Shown piece by piece: positions 7,234-14,600 of a stretch of DNA of 17,110 nucleotides. The stretch's first letter is position 1, and the number at the start of each line of letters is the position of its first letter. The notes under the pieces were generated by a model. That model saw only the letters and a list, made by a program, of their open reading frames with translations, was not told where the DNA came from and did not search any database. The DNA is taken from positions 1-17,110 of the forward strand of contig JAFGDP010000135.1 in NCBI GenBank assembly GCA_016932075.1, given 5' to 3'. The DNA is from Chitinispirillaceae bacterium. Its GTDB lineage: Bacteria; Fibrobacterota; Chitinivibrionia; Chitinivibrionales; Chitinispirillaceae. A program made the position numbers and the translations under genes.

Positions 7234-8886
7234 TTACTTGTTGTCAAGCTTGCGAAGGTCAACAAAATCGTCGGCTTTTTCCAGGGAGGCCGTTTCGGCG
7301 GGGCCGATATCAAAGCCGAACTTCCGGGGGTTTTCCGAGATGATCATCAGGGCGATGACGCGGGGAATGTATTCGTTGGTCTCTTCGGCAAGGTACCCCA
7401 TGCGGTAAATGTACCAGAAGTCGCGGTTGCGTATGGGGTCGTCTATCTTCCGCAAAGCGCCCATGATACGGCCTTCGCCCGCATTGTAGGCGGCCATGCA
7501 CAGCATGACCGAGCTTTTGCCGCCGAATATGCCGATGAGGTCCTTGAAATATTCAGCGGCGGCGGAAGTCGCTTTCACCGGGTCGGTTCTTTCGTCAATC
7601 CCCTCTTCGAGTTTGAGGCCGAACTGCCGGGCGGTGGCGGGCATGAACTGCCACAGGCCGCGTGCCCCTGCCGAGCTCAGGGCCATGGGGTTGAAGCCGC
7701 TTTCAAGCATAGACACATACGCCAGCTCGACGGGGAGTTTTTTTTCCCTGAACGTACGCTGGATCATGGGAAAATATTTGTCTTTGCGTTTTATATACCT
7801 GCCGATCACCTCGTGCAGGCTGCCGGAATAGACCCCGAGGTGATGTTTGACGCGTTTTACCATCTCTTTGGGGATATGGTAATCCGACTCGCCGAATCGC
7901 ATCAGTATCTCGTCGATGGTCCGCTCGAGGGGATCGGAATAGAATTTTCCGAAATCATCCTGGTCGAGCCTGCTCTGGAGCGACGAGAGCGACTTTTCCT
8001 TTGCCTCTATTTCCCTGATGAGCCGTTCAAGGTCGTCTTTGTTCGCCTCCGGGTTGCTGCGGGCCGAGGCGATGCGTTTGTCGTAATCGTCAAGGTCTTT
8101 CCTGATGGTCTGCGCTTTTTCCATGAGTTTCTGGTACTGGAAGGCCCGGACGATAAAAAAAGCGGTGACCGCCGCAGAAACGACAAGAATGGCGCCGACC
8201 GCATAAAGCCATTTGTGCCTCGTGCTCCGGTTCGCGCTGTACATTGTTCTCAGCATATTGGTCTGCGTGCGGCCGAGGCTCCCGCGCTCAATGACCCTTT
8301 CGAGCCGTTTGCCGTCCTTCATGAGCTTCTGGAGGTCGCCGGCGTCGAGTTTTTTGTCAACGAGTTTCTGTTCCACTTCCATGGTGAACGACGAGCGCCT
8401 GGTATCATCCGGGCCGTCCTTTGCTCCCTGCGCAACGCCTGAAGCGTCCGGGTCCCGGCTCTTGTTCTGCCGCGCCTCTCTGACGGCCTTCTTCATGAAC
8501 GGGGATATCATGTCTTCATGGGTGACGAGCCCGGTGTCAATGATGTTTTCCGCCTGAGGGGGGGAGAGATCGAGCTCGAATTCCGAACAGACCAGTTTGA
8601 GGCGCGGGCCGGACTTGCCGAACCCGAGCTCATCGCCCGTGGCGATCTCTTTTTCGGTGATTTTAACCTCATTGATATACGTGCCGTTCGTGCTCTGAAG
8701 GTCCTGGACCATGATGCGTTCCGGCGATTTGTAGACGATCGTGTGGTGTCCGGAAACGCCTTTTTCGGAAGGGTGGAGGACTATGGTGTTCTGCGAACTC
8801 CTTCCGATGCTGACGGCCCCGTCAGGCAGGGGATAGCGTCGGCCGACTTCTTTTCCGCGGGTGACTTCAAGGTAGAAATAACTCAT
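7234..8886 (-). CDS. FHA domain-transmembrane-lytic transglycosylase (SLT) fusion
   Basis: A 550-residue protein in four parts. Residues 1-100 are an FHA phosphothreonine-binding domain with conserved GRS (28-30), SGHH (45-48) and STNGTYIN (65-72). Residues 101-225 are a charged linker rich in Ser/Thr/Lys. One membrane helix spans about 226-247, preceded by basic residues, so the FHA domain should face the cytoplasm. Residues 250-310 are predicted coiled coil. Residues 335-510 are an SLT/MltD-like lytic transglycosylase domain with likely catalytic Glu395 (in SMLESGFNP), GLWQFMPATAR (410-420) and AAYNAGEG (465-472). It would cleave peptidoglycan glycan strands to anhydromuropeptides outside the membrane while sensing phosphoproteins inside. 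The ATG has an AGGGG element close upstream. The enzyme is normally attached to lipobox or LysM modules; the FHA pairing is unusual. No Ser/Thr kinase gene lies in the window. Confidence 0.92.
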   Translation of the reverse strand: MSYFYLEVTRGKEVGRRYPLPDGAVSIGRSSQNTIVLHPSEKGVSGHHTIVYKSPERIMVQDLQSTNGTYINEVKITEKEIATGDELGFGKSGPRLKLVCSEFELDLSPPQAENIIDTGLVTHEDMISPFMKKAVREARQNKSRDPDASGVAQGAKDGPDDTRRSSFTMEVEQKLVDKKLDAGDLQKLMKDGKRLERVIERGSLGRTQTNMLRTMYSANRSTRHKWLYAVGAILVVSAAVTAFFIVRAFQYQKLMEKAQTIRKDLDDYDKRIASARSNPEANKDDLERLIREIEAKEKSLSSLQSRLDQDDFGKFYSDPLERTIDEILMRFGESDYHIPKEMVKRVKHHLGVYSGSLHEVIGRYIKRKDKYFPMIQRTFREKKLPVELAYVSMLESGFNPMALSSAGARGLWQFMPATARQFGLKLEEGIDERTDPVKATSAAAEYFKDLIGIFGGKSSVMLCMAAYNAGEGRIMGALRKIDDPIRNRDFWYIYRMGYLAEETNEYIPRVIALMIISENPRKFGFDIGPAETASLEKADDFVDLRKLDNK

Positions 8887-8918
8887 GGCCCCTCATACGC
8901 ATTTTTTGCCCGACGGAT

Positions 8919-8948
8919 AAAATACACCGGGCCACAGGAGTTTGACAG
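8919..8948 (-). promoter_or_regulatory. Candidate promoter for the FHA-transglycosylase gene
   Basis: On the minus strand, CTGTCA (8948-8943) and TATTTT (8924-8919) are spaced by 18 bp, each matching the sigma70 consensus at four of six positions. The predicted transcript would start roughly 25 bases before the ATG at 8886. This is a weak consensus match in the expected position; a different sigma factor is possible. Confidence 0.3.
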
Positions 8949-9033
8949 AGGTAATGATTCTGCAGTATGCGTAAACAGCCACGTGCACGGCAGCGGGTTC
9001 AGCATGGCCCCGCGTCCGGAGGCCGAGGTCAAA

Positions 9034-9070
9034 CCGGAAAACTCCTTTGGGGTTTTCCGGAATCCTTTTT
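9034..9070 (+). terminator. Intrinsic terminator-like hairpin in divergent region
   Basis: A 12-bp stem (CCGGAAAACTCC paired with GGGGTTTTCCGG, one G-U wobble) closes on a TTT loop at 9034-9060. It is followed by AATCCTTTTT ending at 9070. This is the strongest Rho-independent terminator shape in the window and reads on the plus strand. No plus-strand gene ends just before it: the genes on either side point away from each other. It may end a short upstream transcript, or shield the promoter directly downstream from read-through. Confidence 0.6.
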
Positions 9071-9095
9071 ACACGGCCATGAATTGAGGTATATT
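9068..9095 (+). promoter_or_regulatory. Sigma70-like promoter for the Tat-lipoprotein-gpmI-nadE operon
   Basis: TTTACA (9068-9073) and TATATT (9090-9095) are separated by 16 bp, each matching the consensus at five of six positions. Transcription should begin near 9102, giving a leader of about 45 bases containing the GGGAGGAG ribosome-binding site at 9135-9142. The -35 box overlaps the T-run of the preceding terminator. It is the best promoter candidate seen in the window, though judged by eye. Confidence 0.5.
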
Positions 9096-9147
9096 TATCG
9101 GCTTTGGAACACCGGCAATATCAGGAACGTGATCGGGAGGAGTGTCC

Positions 9148-9513
9148 ATGAACCGACGGAAATTTCTGGCTGCTGCCGCAGGGCTTGCGCTTGTTTCTTG
9201 CGCGCGGGAGAATAAGCGGGCGAGCCGCTATGACCCCCATGAATGTCCTTTCTGTCCGCTGAAAAAGGGCGTCTGCCGCTACTGCAACGGCTCAACAAAG
9301 TGCGAATTCTGCAACGGCACCGGCAAGAGAAAGGTCTCTGTTCCGGGCCTTCCTGCAAAGGGGATCGCCGCGTCAGCATATGAGGAAACCTGCCCTCACT
9401 GCGGCGGCAGGGGTGTGTGCAGGTATTGCGGCGGCACAGGGAAATGCTGGGCCTGCGACGGGACCGGGAGGGTTGACTCGTGGGATTTTTATTCCAAAGC
9501 GCAGAAAAGATAA
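9148..9513 (+). CDS. Tat-exported lipoprotein with six CxxC zinc-knuckle motifs (DnaJ-like)
   Basis: A 121-residue protein. The N-terminus NRRKFLAAAAGLALVSC combines a twin-arginine motif (RRKFL) with a lipobox (LVSC, lipidated Cys18), so it is likely a Tat lipoprotein. Ala at +2 does not give inner-membrane retention under the enterobacterial Asp+2 rule. The mature part holds six CxxC pairs: 33/36, 43/46, 52/55, then 82/85, 91/94, 100/103. Several read CxxCxGxG, as in the DnaJ cysteine-rich zinc-binding domain. The two triplets share 9-10 residue spacing, suggesting an internal duplication around a 26-residue linker. No J-domain is present. ATG at 9148 is preferred over GTG at 9142, which overlaps the strong GGGAGGAG site. 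Function is unknown; zinc binding or a redox role are the obvious possibilities. The next gene starts 9 bp downstream. Confidence 0.82.
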   Translation: MNRRKFLAAAAGLALVSCARENKRASRYDPHECPFCPLKKGVCRYCNGSTKCEFCNGTGKRKVSVPGLPAKGIAASAYEETCPHCGGRGVCRYCGGTGKCWACDGTGRVDSWDFYSKAQKR

Positions 9514-9522
9514 AAAATTATC

Positions 9523-11034
9523 ATGAATCTCAGGCCCGTATGTCTGATTATAAGGGACGGATGGGGAAAGGGAAAGGACGAGCCGTCCAACGCGATCTTT
9601 ATGGCGAAAACGCCATTTACTGATGCGTATGAAAGGGATTTTCCCACCACGCTCATCGAGACCTCGGGCCTGAGCGCCGGCCTGCCGGAAGGGTACCAGG
9701 GCAACAGCGAGGTCGGGCACCTCAACATAGGCGCCGGCCGCATCGTGTATCAGAGCCTTACGCGCATCGACAAATCGGTCTCAGACGGCGATTTTTTTGA
9801 AAATCCCGCGTTTCTGAACGCCATCAGGTTCGCCGATGAGAGACACGGCACCCTGCACCTCGCGGGACTGATACAGGAAGAGGGCGTTCACGCCGTCACG
9901 CGCCACTGCGTCGCTCTCCTTGAGATCTGCAGGAAAAAACGTTTCGACCGGGTGGTTATCCACGCGATAACCGACGGCCGCGACACCCCGCCAAAGTCCG
10001 CGGACAAACACCTTTCGCTTCTCGAGAAAGGGATTAACAAGACCGGTATCGGACGCATCGCCACGGTCACGGGCCGCTACTATGCCATGGACCGCGACAA
10101 TCGCTGGGAGCGTACCGAGCGCGCCTACCGCGCCGTCATGCAGGGGGAGGGAGAAAAGGTCAGGAGCTGGCGCGAAGCGGTGCAGAATGCCTATGCGGCG
10201 GGAGAGGGCGATGAGTTCATCAAGCCGCGCATTATCGGCTACGGGGGGGTCTCGGAAAACGACGCGTTCATTTTTTTTAATTTCCGGTTTGACCGCACCC
10301 GCCAGTTGACAAAAGCACTTGTCGAGCCGCAGTTTACGCACTTTGCCAGGACGTTCACGGTGCGGCATTTCGTGGCCATGACGCACTATTATGACAACGG
10401 GAATTTCATCGAGGCGTATCCCGAGGTCGAGAACAGGAACATCCTCGGGGAAGTGCTCGCCGGATCGAACATACGGCAGTTCCGCTGCGCCGAGACCGAA
10501 AAGTACGCCCACGTGACGTTTTTTTTCAACAGCCTGCGCAACGAGCCGTTTTCTGGAGAGGATCGCGTGCTGGTGCCGAGCCCCAAGGTTTCAACCTACG
10601 ACCTGAAGCCCGAGATGAGCGCTTTTGAAGTGCGGGACCGGCTTGTGGAGGCCGTGAACGGCGGGAAGTACGGGGCGGTAATCTGCAATTTCGCCAACGG
10701 CGACATGGTCGGCCACACCGGCGTGTTCGATGCGATTGTCAAGGCGGTCGAAACGGTCGACGCCTGCGTGCACGACGTGGTCGAGGCCGTGCGCCGTCAG
10801 GGGGGAGTCTGCATCGTGACGGCCGACCACGGCAACGCGGAGCAGACGAAGCTCGGCGACGGCTCGCCCATGACGGCGCACACCGTGAACCCTGTGCCGC
10901 TGACCGTCATCGGCGCCGGGCCCGTCAAGCTCCGGAGCGGCGGAAAGCTCTGCGACATCGCCCCGACGGTGCTGGAACTTCTCGGTTTGCCGCAGCCGGT
11001 GGATATGACCGGCAGGTCCCTCGTTTCAGGATGA
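9523..11034 (+). CDS. gpmI: 2,3-bisphosphoglycerate-independent phosphoglycerate mutase
   Basis: Interconverts 3- and 2-phosphoglycerate in glycolysis and gluconeogenesis in the cytoplasm. The 503 residues are full length for the family (about 510). Metal and catalytic residues of this alkaline-phosphatase-superfamily enzyme are in place: Asp12 (RDGWG), nucleophile Ser62 in GNSEVGHLNIGAGR, His123, DGRD (151-154), the RYYAMDRDNRW segment (185-195), Lys327, Asp394/His398 (NGDMVGH), Asp435/His436 (ADHGNAEQ) and His453. Two metal ions, usually manganese, are expected. The gene sits 9 bp after the cysteine-rich lipoprotein gene and 13 bp before nadE, so all three probably share the promoter near 9068-9095. 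The Shine-Dalgarno is weak (GATAAAAAATT), which may mean partial translational coupling. Confidence 0.97.
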   Translation: MNLRPVCLIIRDGWGKGKDEPSNAIFMAKTPFTDAYERDFPTTLIETSGLSAGLPEGYQGNSEVGHLNIGAGRIVYQSLTRIDKSVSDGDFFENPAFLNAIRFADERHGTLHLAGLIQEEGVHAVTRHCVALLEICRKKRFDRVVIHAITDGRDTPPKSADKHLSLLEKGINKTGIGRIATVTGRYYAMDRDNRWERTERAYRAVMQGEGEKVRSWREAVQNAYAAGEGDEFIKPRIIGYGGVSENDAFIFFNFRFDRTRQLTKALVEPQFTHFARTFTVRHFVAMTHYYDNGNFIEAYPEVENRNILGEVLAGSNIRQFRCAETEKYAHVTFFFNSLRNEPFSGEDRVLVPSPKVSTYDLKPEMSAFEVRDRLVEAVNGGKYGAVICNFANGDMVGHTGVFDAIVKAVETVDACVHDVVEAVRRQGGVCIVTADHGNAEQTKLGDGSPMTAHTVNPVPLTVIGAGPVKLRSGGKLCDIAPTVLELLGLPQPVDMTGRSLVSG

Positions 11035-11047
11035 CTGCGGGCAGGAC

Positions 11048-12700
11048 ATGAAAATAACTATTTGTCAACTCAACCCTCTTGTCGGCGACGTGGCCGGGAA
11101 CGCGCGGCGCGTCTGCGACGCGGCTGCGGCGGCATCCAAGGAGAAGGCGGACCTTGTCGTTTTCCCGGAACTGTTCATTCAGGGGTATCCGCCGCGCGAC
11201 CTGCTGGAGCAGCGCTGGTTCCTGCGCAGCAGCCAGAAAGCGCTTGAATCGGTGGCCGCATGTTCAAAACGTTTTCCCTCGACCGGCATCCTTGCGGGCT
11301 CGGTCCTGCCCAGCGGTCTGCCGCGCGGGAGAAGGCTGTACAACGCGGCGGTGCTTATTATCGACGGGGCAATAAAATTCAGCCAGCCGAAGACCCTCCT
11401 GCCCGTCTACGACGTTTTCGACGAAACGCGGTATTTCGATCCTGCCCGCAAAGTGAAGGCGTTCGGATTCAAAGGGGAACGGCTCGGCATAAGCATCTGC
11501 GAGGACGCGTGGAACCATGAGGAGCTCTGGACGGGCCGATTGTACGAAAGAGACCCTGTCGCCGAGCTGGCAGAAGGAGGGGCGACGCTGTTCATCAATA
11601 TCGCGGCATCTCCGTTTCATATGGGCAAGGAGAACCTGCGGGCGTCTTTGGCCAGGAAACATGCGAAGAGGCACGCGGTGCCGTTTCTCTATGTCAATCA
11701 GGTCGGCGGCAACGACGAACTGGTTTTCGACGGCAACAGCATGTTTTTCGATGCGAAAGGCGTCCTTCGCGTTCATTGCCCGGCTTTTACCGAGGCCGTG
11801 GTGGCCATCGACACCGAAGCGGGCGGAAAGCCCCTGTCTCTGCCGGATTTCGACACGGAAGGGGCGGTGTACGGGGCGCTGGTGCTCGGCGTCAGCGATT
11901 ATGCAAAAAAATGCGGCTTTTCGAAGGCGCTCATTGGACTGTCCGGAGGGGTTGATTCGGCGCTGACCGCGGCCCTTGCGGCAAAGGCGCTCGGCCCGGA
12001 GAACGTCTGGGGAGTGGCGCTGCCCTCGCGTTACTCGTCGGAAGGAAGCGTTAACGACGCGCGGAAACTCGCCGAGAACCTCGGAATAGAATTTTCTGTT
12101 ATTTCAATTGAAAAACCGTTTGCCGCTTTTCTGGAGACGCTCGCTCCTTCTTTTGAAGGGACCGTCCGGGGTATCGCGGAGGAGAACCTTCAGGCGCGCG
12201 TGCGCGGCACGCTTCTCATGGCCCTGTCGAACAAATTCGGGCATCTGCTTCTGTCGACCGGCAACAAGAGCGAGCTGGCCGTGGGGTACTGCACGCTGTA
12301 CGGCGACATGAACGGCGGTCTCGGCGTACTGTCCGACCTTACCAAAGAGATGGTCTACAGGCTTGCGCGGTTTGTCAATACTTCTGCCGGACATGAGGTC
12401 ATTCCGTCCTCCACGCTTGAGAAGCCGCCCTCGGCCGAACTGCGGCCGAACCAGACCGACCAGGACACCCTGCCGCCCTATCCGGTGCTCGACGCCATCC
12501 TTGAAGGGATCGTGGGAAAGGGCGCTTCGGCCGGCGAACTCATCGAACAGGGATTCGAGGCAAAGACAGTCAAATGGGTCTGCGGGGCGATCGCAGGAAG
12601 CGAATACAAGCGGCGCCAGGCCGCTCCCGGCCTCAAGGTCACCCCGAAGGCGTTCGGCATGGGCCGGAGATTTCCGATTGCGGCAAAATACGATTGGTGA
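11048..12700 (+). CDS. nadE: Glutamine-dependent NAD(+) synthetase
   Basis: Makes NAD from nicotinic acid adenine dinucleotide, ATP and glutamine-derived ammonia. The N-terminal nitrilase-type glutaminase domain (about 1-260) has its Glu-Lys-Cys triad visible: Glu41 (FPELFIQGYPPRDLL), Lys115 (QPKTLLPVYDVFDE) and Cys151 (SICEDAW). The C-terminal synthetase domain (about 270-550) has the ATP-binding P-loop SGGVDS (299-304), the STGNKSELAVGY segment (403-414) and the conserved YGDMNGGLG loop (418-426). At 550 residues it is the bacterial two-domain form and carries its own glutaminase, unlike the ammonia-dependent short form. It starts 13 bp after gpmI with GGGCAGGA upstream of the ATG, and is the last gene before a convergent cluster. 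Confidence 0.97.
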   Translation: MKITICQLNPLVGDVAGNARRVCDAAAAASKEKADLVVFPELFIQGYPPRDLLEQRWFLRSSQKALESVAACSKRFPSTGILAGSVLPSGLPRGRRLYNAAVLIIDGAIKFSQPKTLLPVYDVFDETRYFDPARKVKAFGFKGERLGISICEDAWNHEELWTGRLYERDPVAELAEGGATLFINIAASPFHMGKENLRASLARKHAKRHAVPFLYVNQVGGNDELVFDGNSMFFDAKGVLRVHCPAFTEAVVAIDTEAGGKPLSLPDFDTEGAVYGALVLGVSDYAKKCGFSKALIGLSGGVDSALTAALAAKALGPENVWGVALPSRYSSEGSVNDARKLAENLGIEFSVISIEKPFAAFLETLAPSFEGTVRGIAEENLQARVRGTLLMALSNKFGHLLLSTGNKSELAVGYCTLYGDMNGGLGVLSDLTKEMVYRLARFVNTSAGHEVIPSSTLEKPPSAELRPNQTDQDTLPPYPVLDAILEGIVGKGASAGELIEQGFEAKTVKWVCGAIAGSEYKRRQAAPGLKVTPKAFGMGRRFPIAAKYDW

Positions 12701-12762
12701 TCGATTGCCTTTAATCCTGACACTATGGCCGCCCGCGCGCGATATTCATGTGATACTGCTGT

Positions 12763-12782
12763 AAGAAATAACCGGCTGCCGG
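12763..12782 (-). terminator. Possible weak terminator of the signalling cluster
   Basis: Read on the minus strand, a CCGG-CAG-CCGG hairpin is followed by TTATTTCTT, a few bases past the stop of the coiled-coil gene. The stem is only 4 bp and the T-run is interrupted. Nothing better is visible in the 86-bp gap (12701-12786) between the convergent genes, and no nadE terminator was recognised there. Confidence 0.2.
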
Positions 12783-12786
12783 GGGA

Positions 12787-13206
12787 TCACTGAATTTTAC
12801 GCCGTTGCTGCTCCTGTTTTATATCCAATTCCTGCAGCTTTTCCAATGCCTCTTTCTGGGTATTAATAATTCTGGAAAGGCTGTCGAGCTGCCTGATCTG
12901 CTTTCGTGCGGCAGAGCGCAGATCCGTGTTTTTTTCACGGACATCCTCGATCTCTCTTTCCAGGGCGTCTCTGAGGGTACTGAGCTGTCGATAGCTATCC
13001 AGGATTTTCCGGCATTCATCACCATCTTTCCCCTGGCGCCGTCTTTGAACATTTGTTTTTGCAAGAGAATCCGCCAGCACTTCCGCTTTGTCGTAACTTG
13101 TTTTTTGTGTAAACTTACCCGGCGATGCACAATAAAACGCGGTGCTTGCAGCCATGAACAGCACGCCGTAAAAAATAGAGCACCTGACCGCAGTTCCTCT
13201 ATTCAT
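12787..13206 (-). CDS. Small exported or membrane-anchored coiled-coil protein
   Basis: This 139-residue protein is not recognised as a named family. Residues 9-26 form a hydrophobic N-terminal segment suitable for a signal peptide or anchor. It ends in a Cys (AFYC), but Ala at -3 and Tyr at -1 do not make a proper lipobox. From about 65 to the end it is highly charged with heptad-like hydrophobic spacing (LDSYRQLSTLRDALEREIED and onward), predicting a long coiled coil rich in Lys, Glu, Gln and Arg. It overlaps the upstream GGDEF gene by 4 bp (ATGA) and has a GGAG element before its ATG. Coupled translation suggests that it partners the GGDEF protein, perhaps at its periplasmic sensor face, but that is inference from position only. 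Confidence 0.6.
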   Translation of the reverse strand: MNRGTAVRCSIFYGVLFMAASTAFYCASPGKFTQKTSYDKAEVLADSLAKTNVQRRRQGKDGDECRKILDSYRQLSTLRDALEREIEDVREKNTDLRSAARKQIRQLDSLSRIINTQKEALEKLQELDIKQEQQRRKIQ

Positions 13207-14576
13207 GGTTTCTCCATGCTTTCCTTCTTCTTGCCGCCACGGCGGTCAATGACAAGATTGCTCTTGCAGAAGGATTTCGCATACTTTTTCAGCTCCGCGA
13301 TAATTTCACCAACGCGAATAAAATTTTCAAGATACGTTTTTTCACTGCTTACGGCGGCAATAGAAACAGTCATTATTGGAAAGGTCATGGTGATTCCCTG
13401 GCGGTTTACGCTGGAAATTTGTCCGGCCTCCCTGTCTTCAGGATTATAATAATTCACTATCTGCTCGTCAAATTTTTTTATGACCGCTGTACATATATCC
13501 TCAAACCTGTCAGGTGAGGTGATCAAGGCGAAATCGTCGCCCCCGATATGCCCGATAAAATCAGCCTTATTCCCTGCATCGCGACTGCATTCCTGGATTA
13601 TCGCAGCGGTATTCTTTATAACCTCGTTTCCCCTGCTGTAGCCGTACCGGTCATTGAAAGGCTTGAAATTATCCAGATCGAACATGCAGAAGGCAAAAGG
13701 CTGCGAGCTTTCAATCTTTTTTTTCACCGCATTTTCAATGGCAGTGCCGCCGGGAAGCCTCGTCAGGGGACTCGAGTCCATGTATATTTCTTCCAATTGC
13801 ACAAGGCGTGCGGCCATTGTATTAAATGCCGCCGACAAATCACCCAGTTCATCCCTCTTTATTACCGTGGGCAGGTTCTTGAAATTCCCCTGCGATACAA
13901 TATCGGTGGCCATTTTCAGCGTCCTGATTGAACGGATTATCCCGCTAATGATTATCAAGGCGATGAAAATCGCGATAATTATACCGGATATAGACATAAT
14001 AGAAACAATACGGAACGTCGAACTGCCCAGTTCCGCTGCTTCCCGGGTTTTATCCATCTGGCTCTTTTTTGACGAAACAGCCAGCTCTTTAAGGAGCGTA
14101 ATCTGCTGATCAAGCGTATGCTTTCGCAGCGAGTCCGCTATGCTGTACGATCGAGATCCGGGTGTTCTCAGATGTGAGAAGACGCCGTCATTAAAATATG
14201 CATGATACCAGGAATGAAGCCGTTCTATCTCCGGAAAGGAGGATGGCAATTTTTCGACCGGCAATTTTCTGATTTCTTTACAGGCACTGAGGAATTCCTC
14301 GTCCCTTTTCCAGAAAAGCGAAAACATATTGTGGCTTCTCAGAATCATGCACCGCTGACCGTAGGATTCCTGCGCCAGCAGTATTTCAATCAGATCTCCG
14401 GCCACTCTGTTCACCACGATGTCTACGGAGACGATTTCACTGTTGATGCGGTTGACGAGATCAAGGCGGAGAAGGGTGAATATTAAAATACCGAAAATCA
14501 GGACCAGGATCGGAACATATCCCAGCAGTATTTTACTCCCGATGGTAAGTGTAAGGCGGAGAGGCGGTATTTTCAT
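13203..14576 (-). CDS. Membrane HAMP-GGDEF protein, putative (di)nucleotide cyclase with altered active site
   Basis: A 457-residue protein. Membrane helices at about 15-37 and 188-214 flank a helical periplasmic sensor domain, followed by a HAMP domain (about 214-265) and a GGDEF domain (about 268-440). GGDEF proteins dimerise to condense two NTPs into a cyclic dinucleotide. Conserved parts: DLDNFKPFND (300-309) and Lys305. Departures from PleD-type enzymes: GGDDF (345-349) in place of GGDEF or GGEEF, Asn317 where PleD has the guanine-contacting Asp344, and Asn336-x-x-Asp339 where the inhibitory RxxD site would be. The product is therefore uncertain: c-di-GMP, a mixed dinucleotide, or nothing if degenerate. 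No Shine-Dalgarno is seen before the ATG. It follows an HD-GYP regulator by 24 bp and overlaps the coiled-coil gene. AT-richer than its upstream neighbours. Confidence 0.88.
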   Translation of the reverse strand: MKIPPLRLTLTIGSKILLGYVPILVLIFGILIFTLLRLDLVNRINSEIVSVDIVVNRVAGDLIEILLAQESYGQRCMILRSHNMFSLFWKRDEEFLSACKEIRKLPVEKLPSSFPEIERLHSWYHAYFNDGVFSHLRTPGSRSYSIADSLRKHTLDQQITLLKELAVSSKKSQMDKTREAAELGSSTFRIVSIMSISGIIIAIFIALIIISGIIRSIRTLKMATDIVSQGNFKNLPTVIKRDELGDLSAAFNTMAARLVQLEEIYMDSSPLTRLPGGTAIENAVKKKIESSQPFAFCMFDLDNFKPFNDRYGYSRGNEVIKNTAAIIQECSRDAGNKADFIGHIGGDDFALITSPDRFEDICTAVIKKFDEQIVNYYNPEDREAGQISSVNRQGITMTFPIMTVSIAAVSSEKTYLENFIRVGEIIAELKKYAKSFCKSNLVIDRRGGKKKESMEKP

Positions 14577-14600
14577 AGGAAATAAGTTTAATAAAATTGA

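Noticed and set aside
6961..8442. A 493-codon open frame on the plus strand
   Set aside because: It lies antisense to the FHA-transglycosylase gene in GC-rich sequence. Its translation is low-complexity with no recognisable domain, while the minus strand encodes clear motifs.
9142..9144. GTG start two codons before the chosen ATG of the lipoprotein gene
   Set aside because: It overlaps the GGGAGGAG ribosome-binding site, while ATG at 9148 has proper spacing.
9781..10512. A 243-codon minus-strand open frame
   Set aside because: Fully antisense to gpmI, whose catalytic motifs are unambiguous; the translation shows no family features.
11264..11776. A 170-codon minus-strand open frame
   Set aside because: Antisense to the glutaminase domain of nadE; no domain or start context.
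13129..13135. Possible lipobox Cys in the coiled-coil protein
   Set aside because: The preceding residues (Ala-Phe-Tyr) do not fit the lipobox pattern, so lipoprotein status is not claimed.
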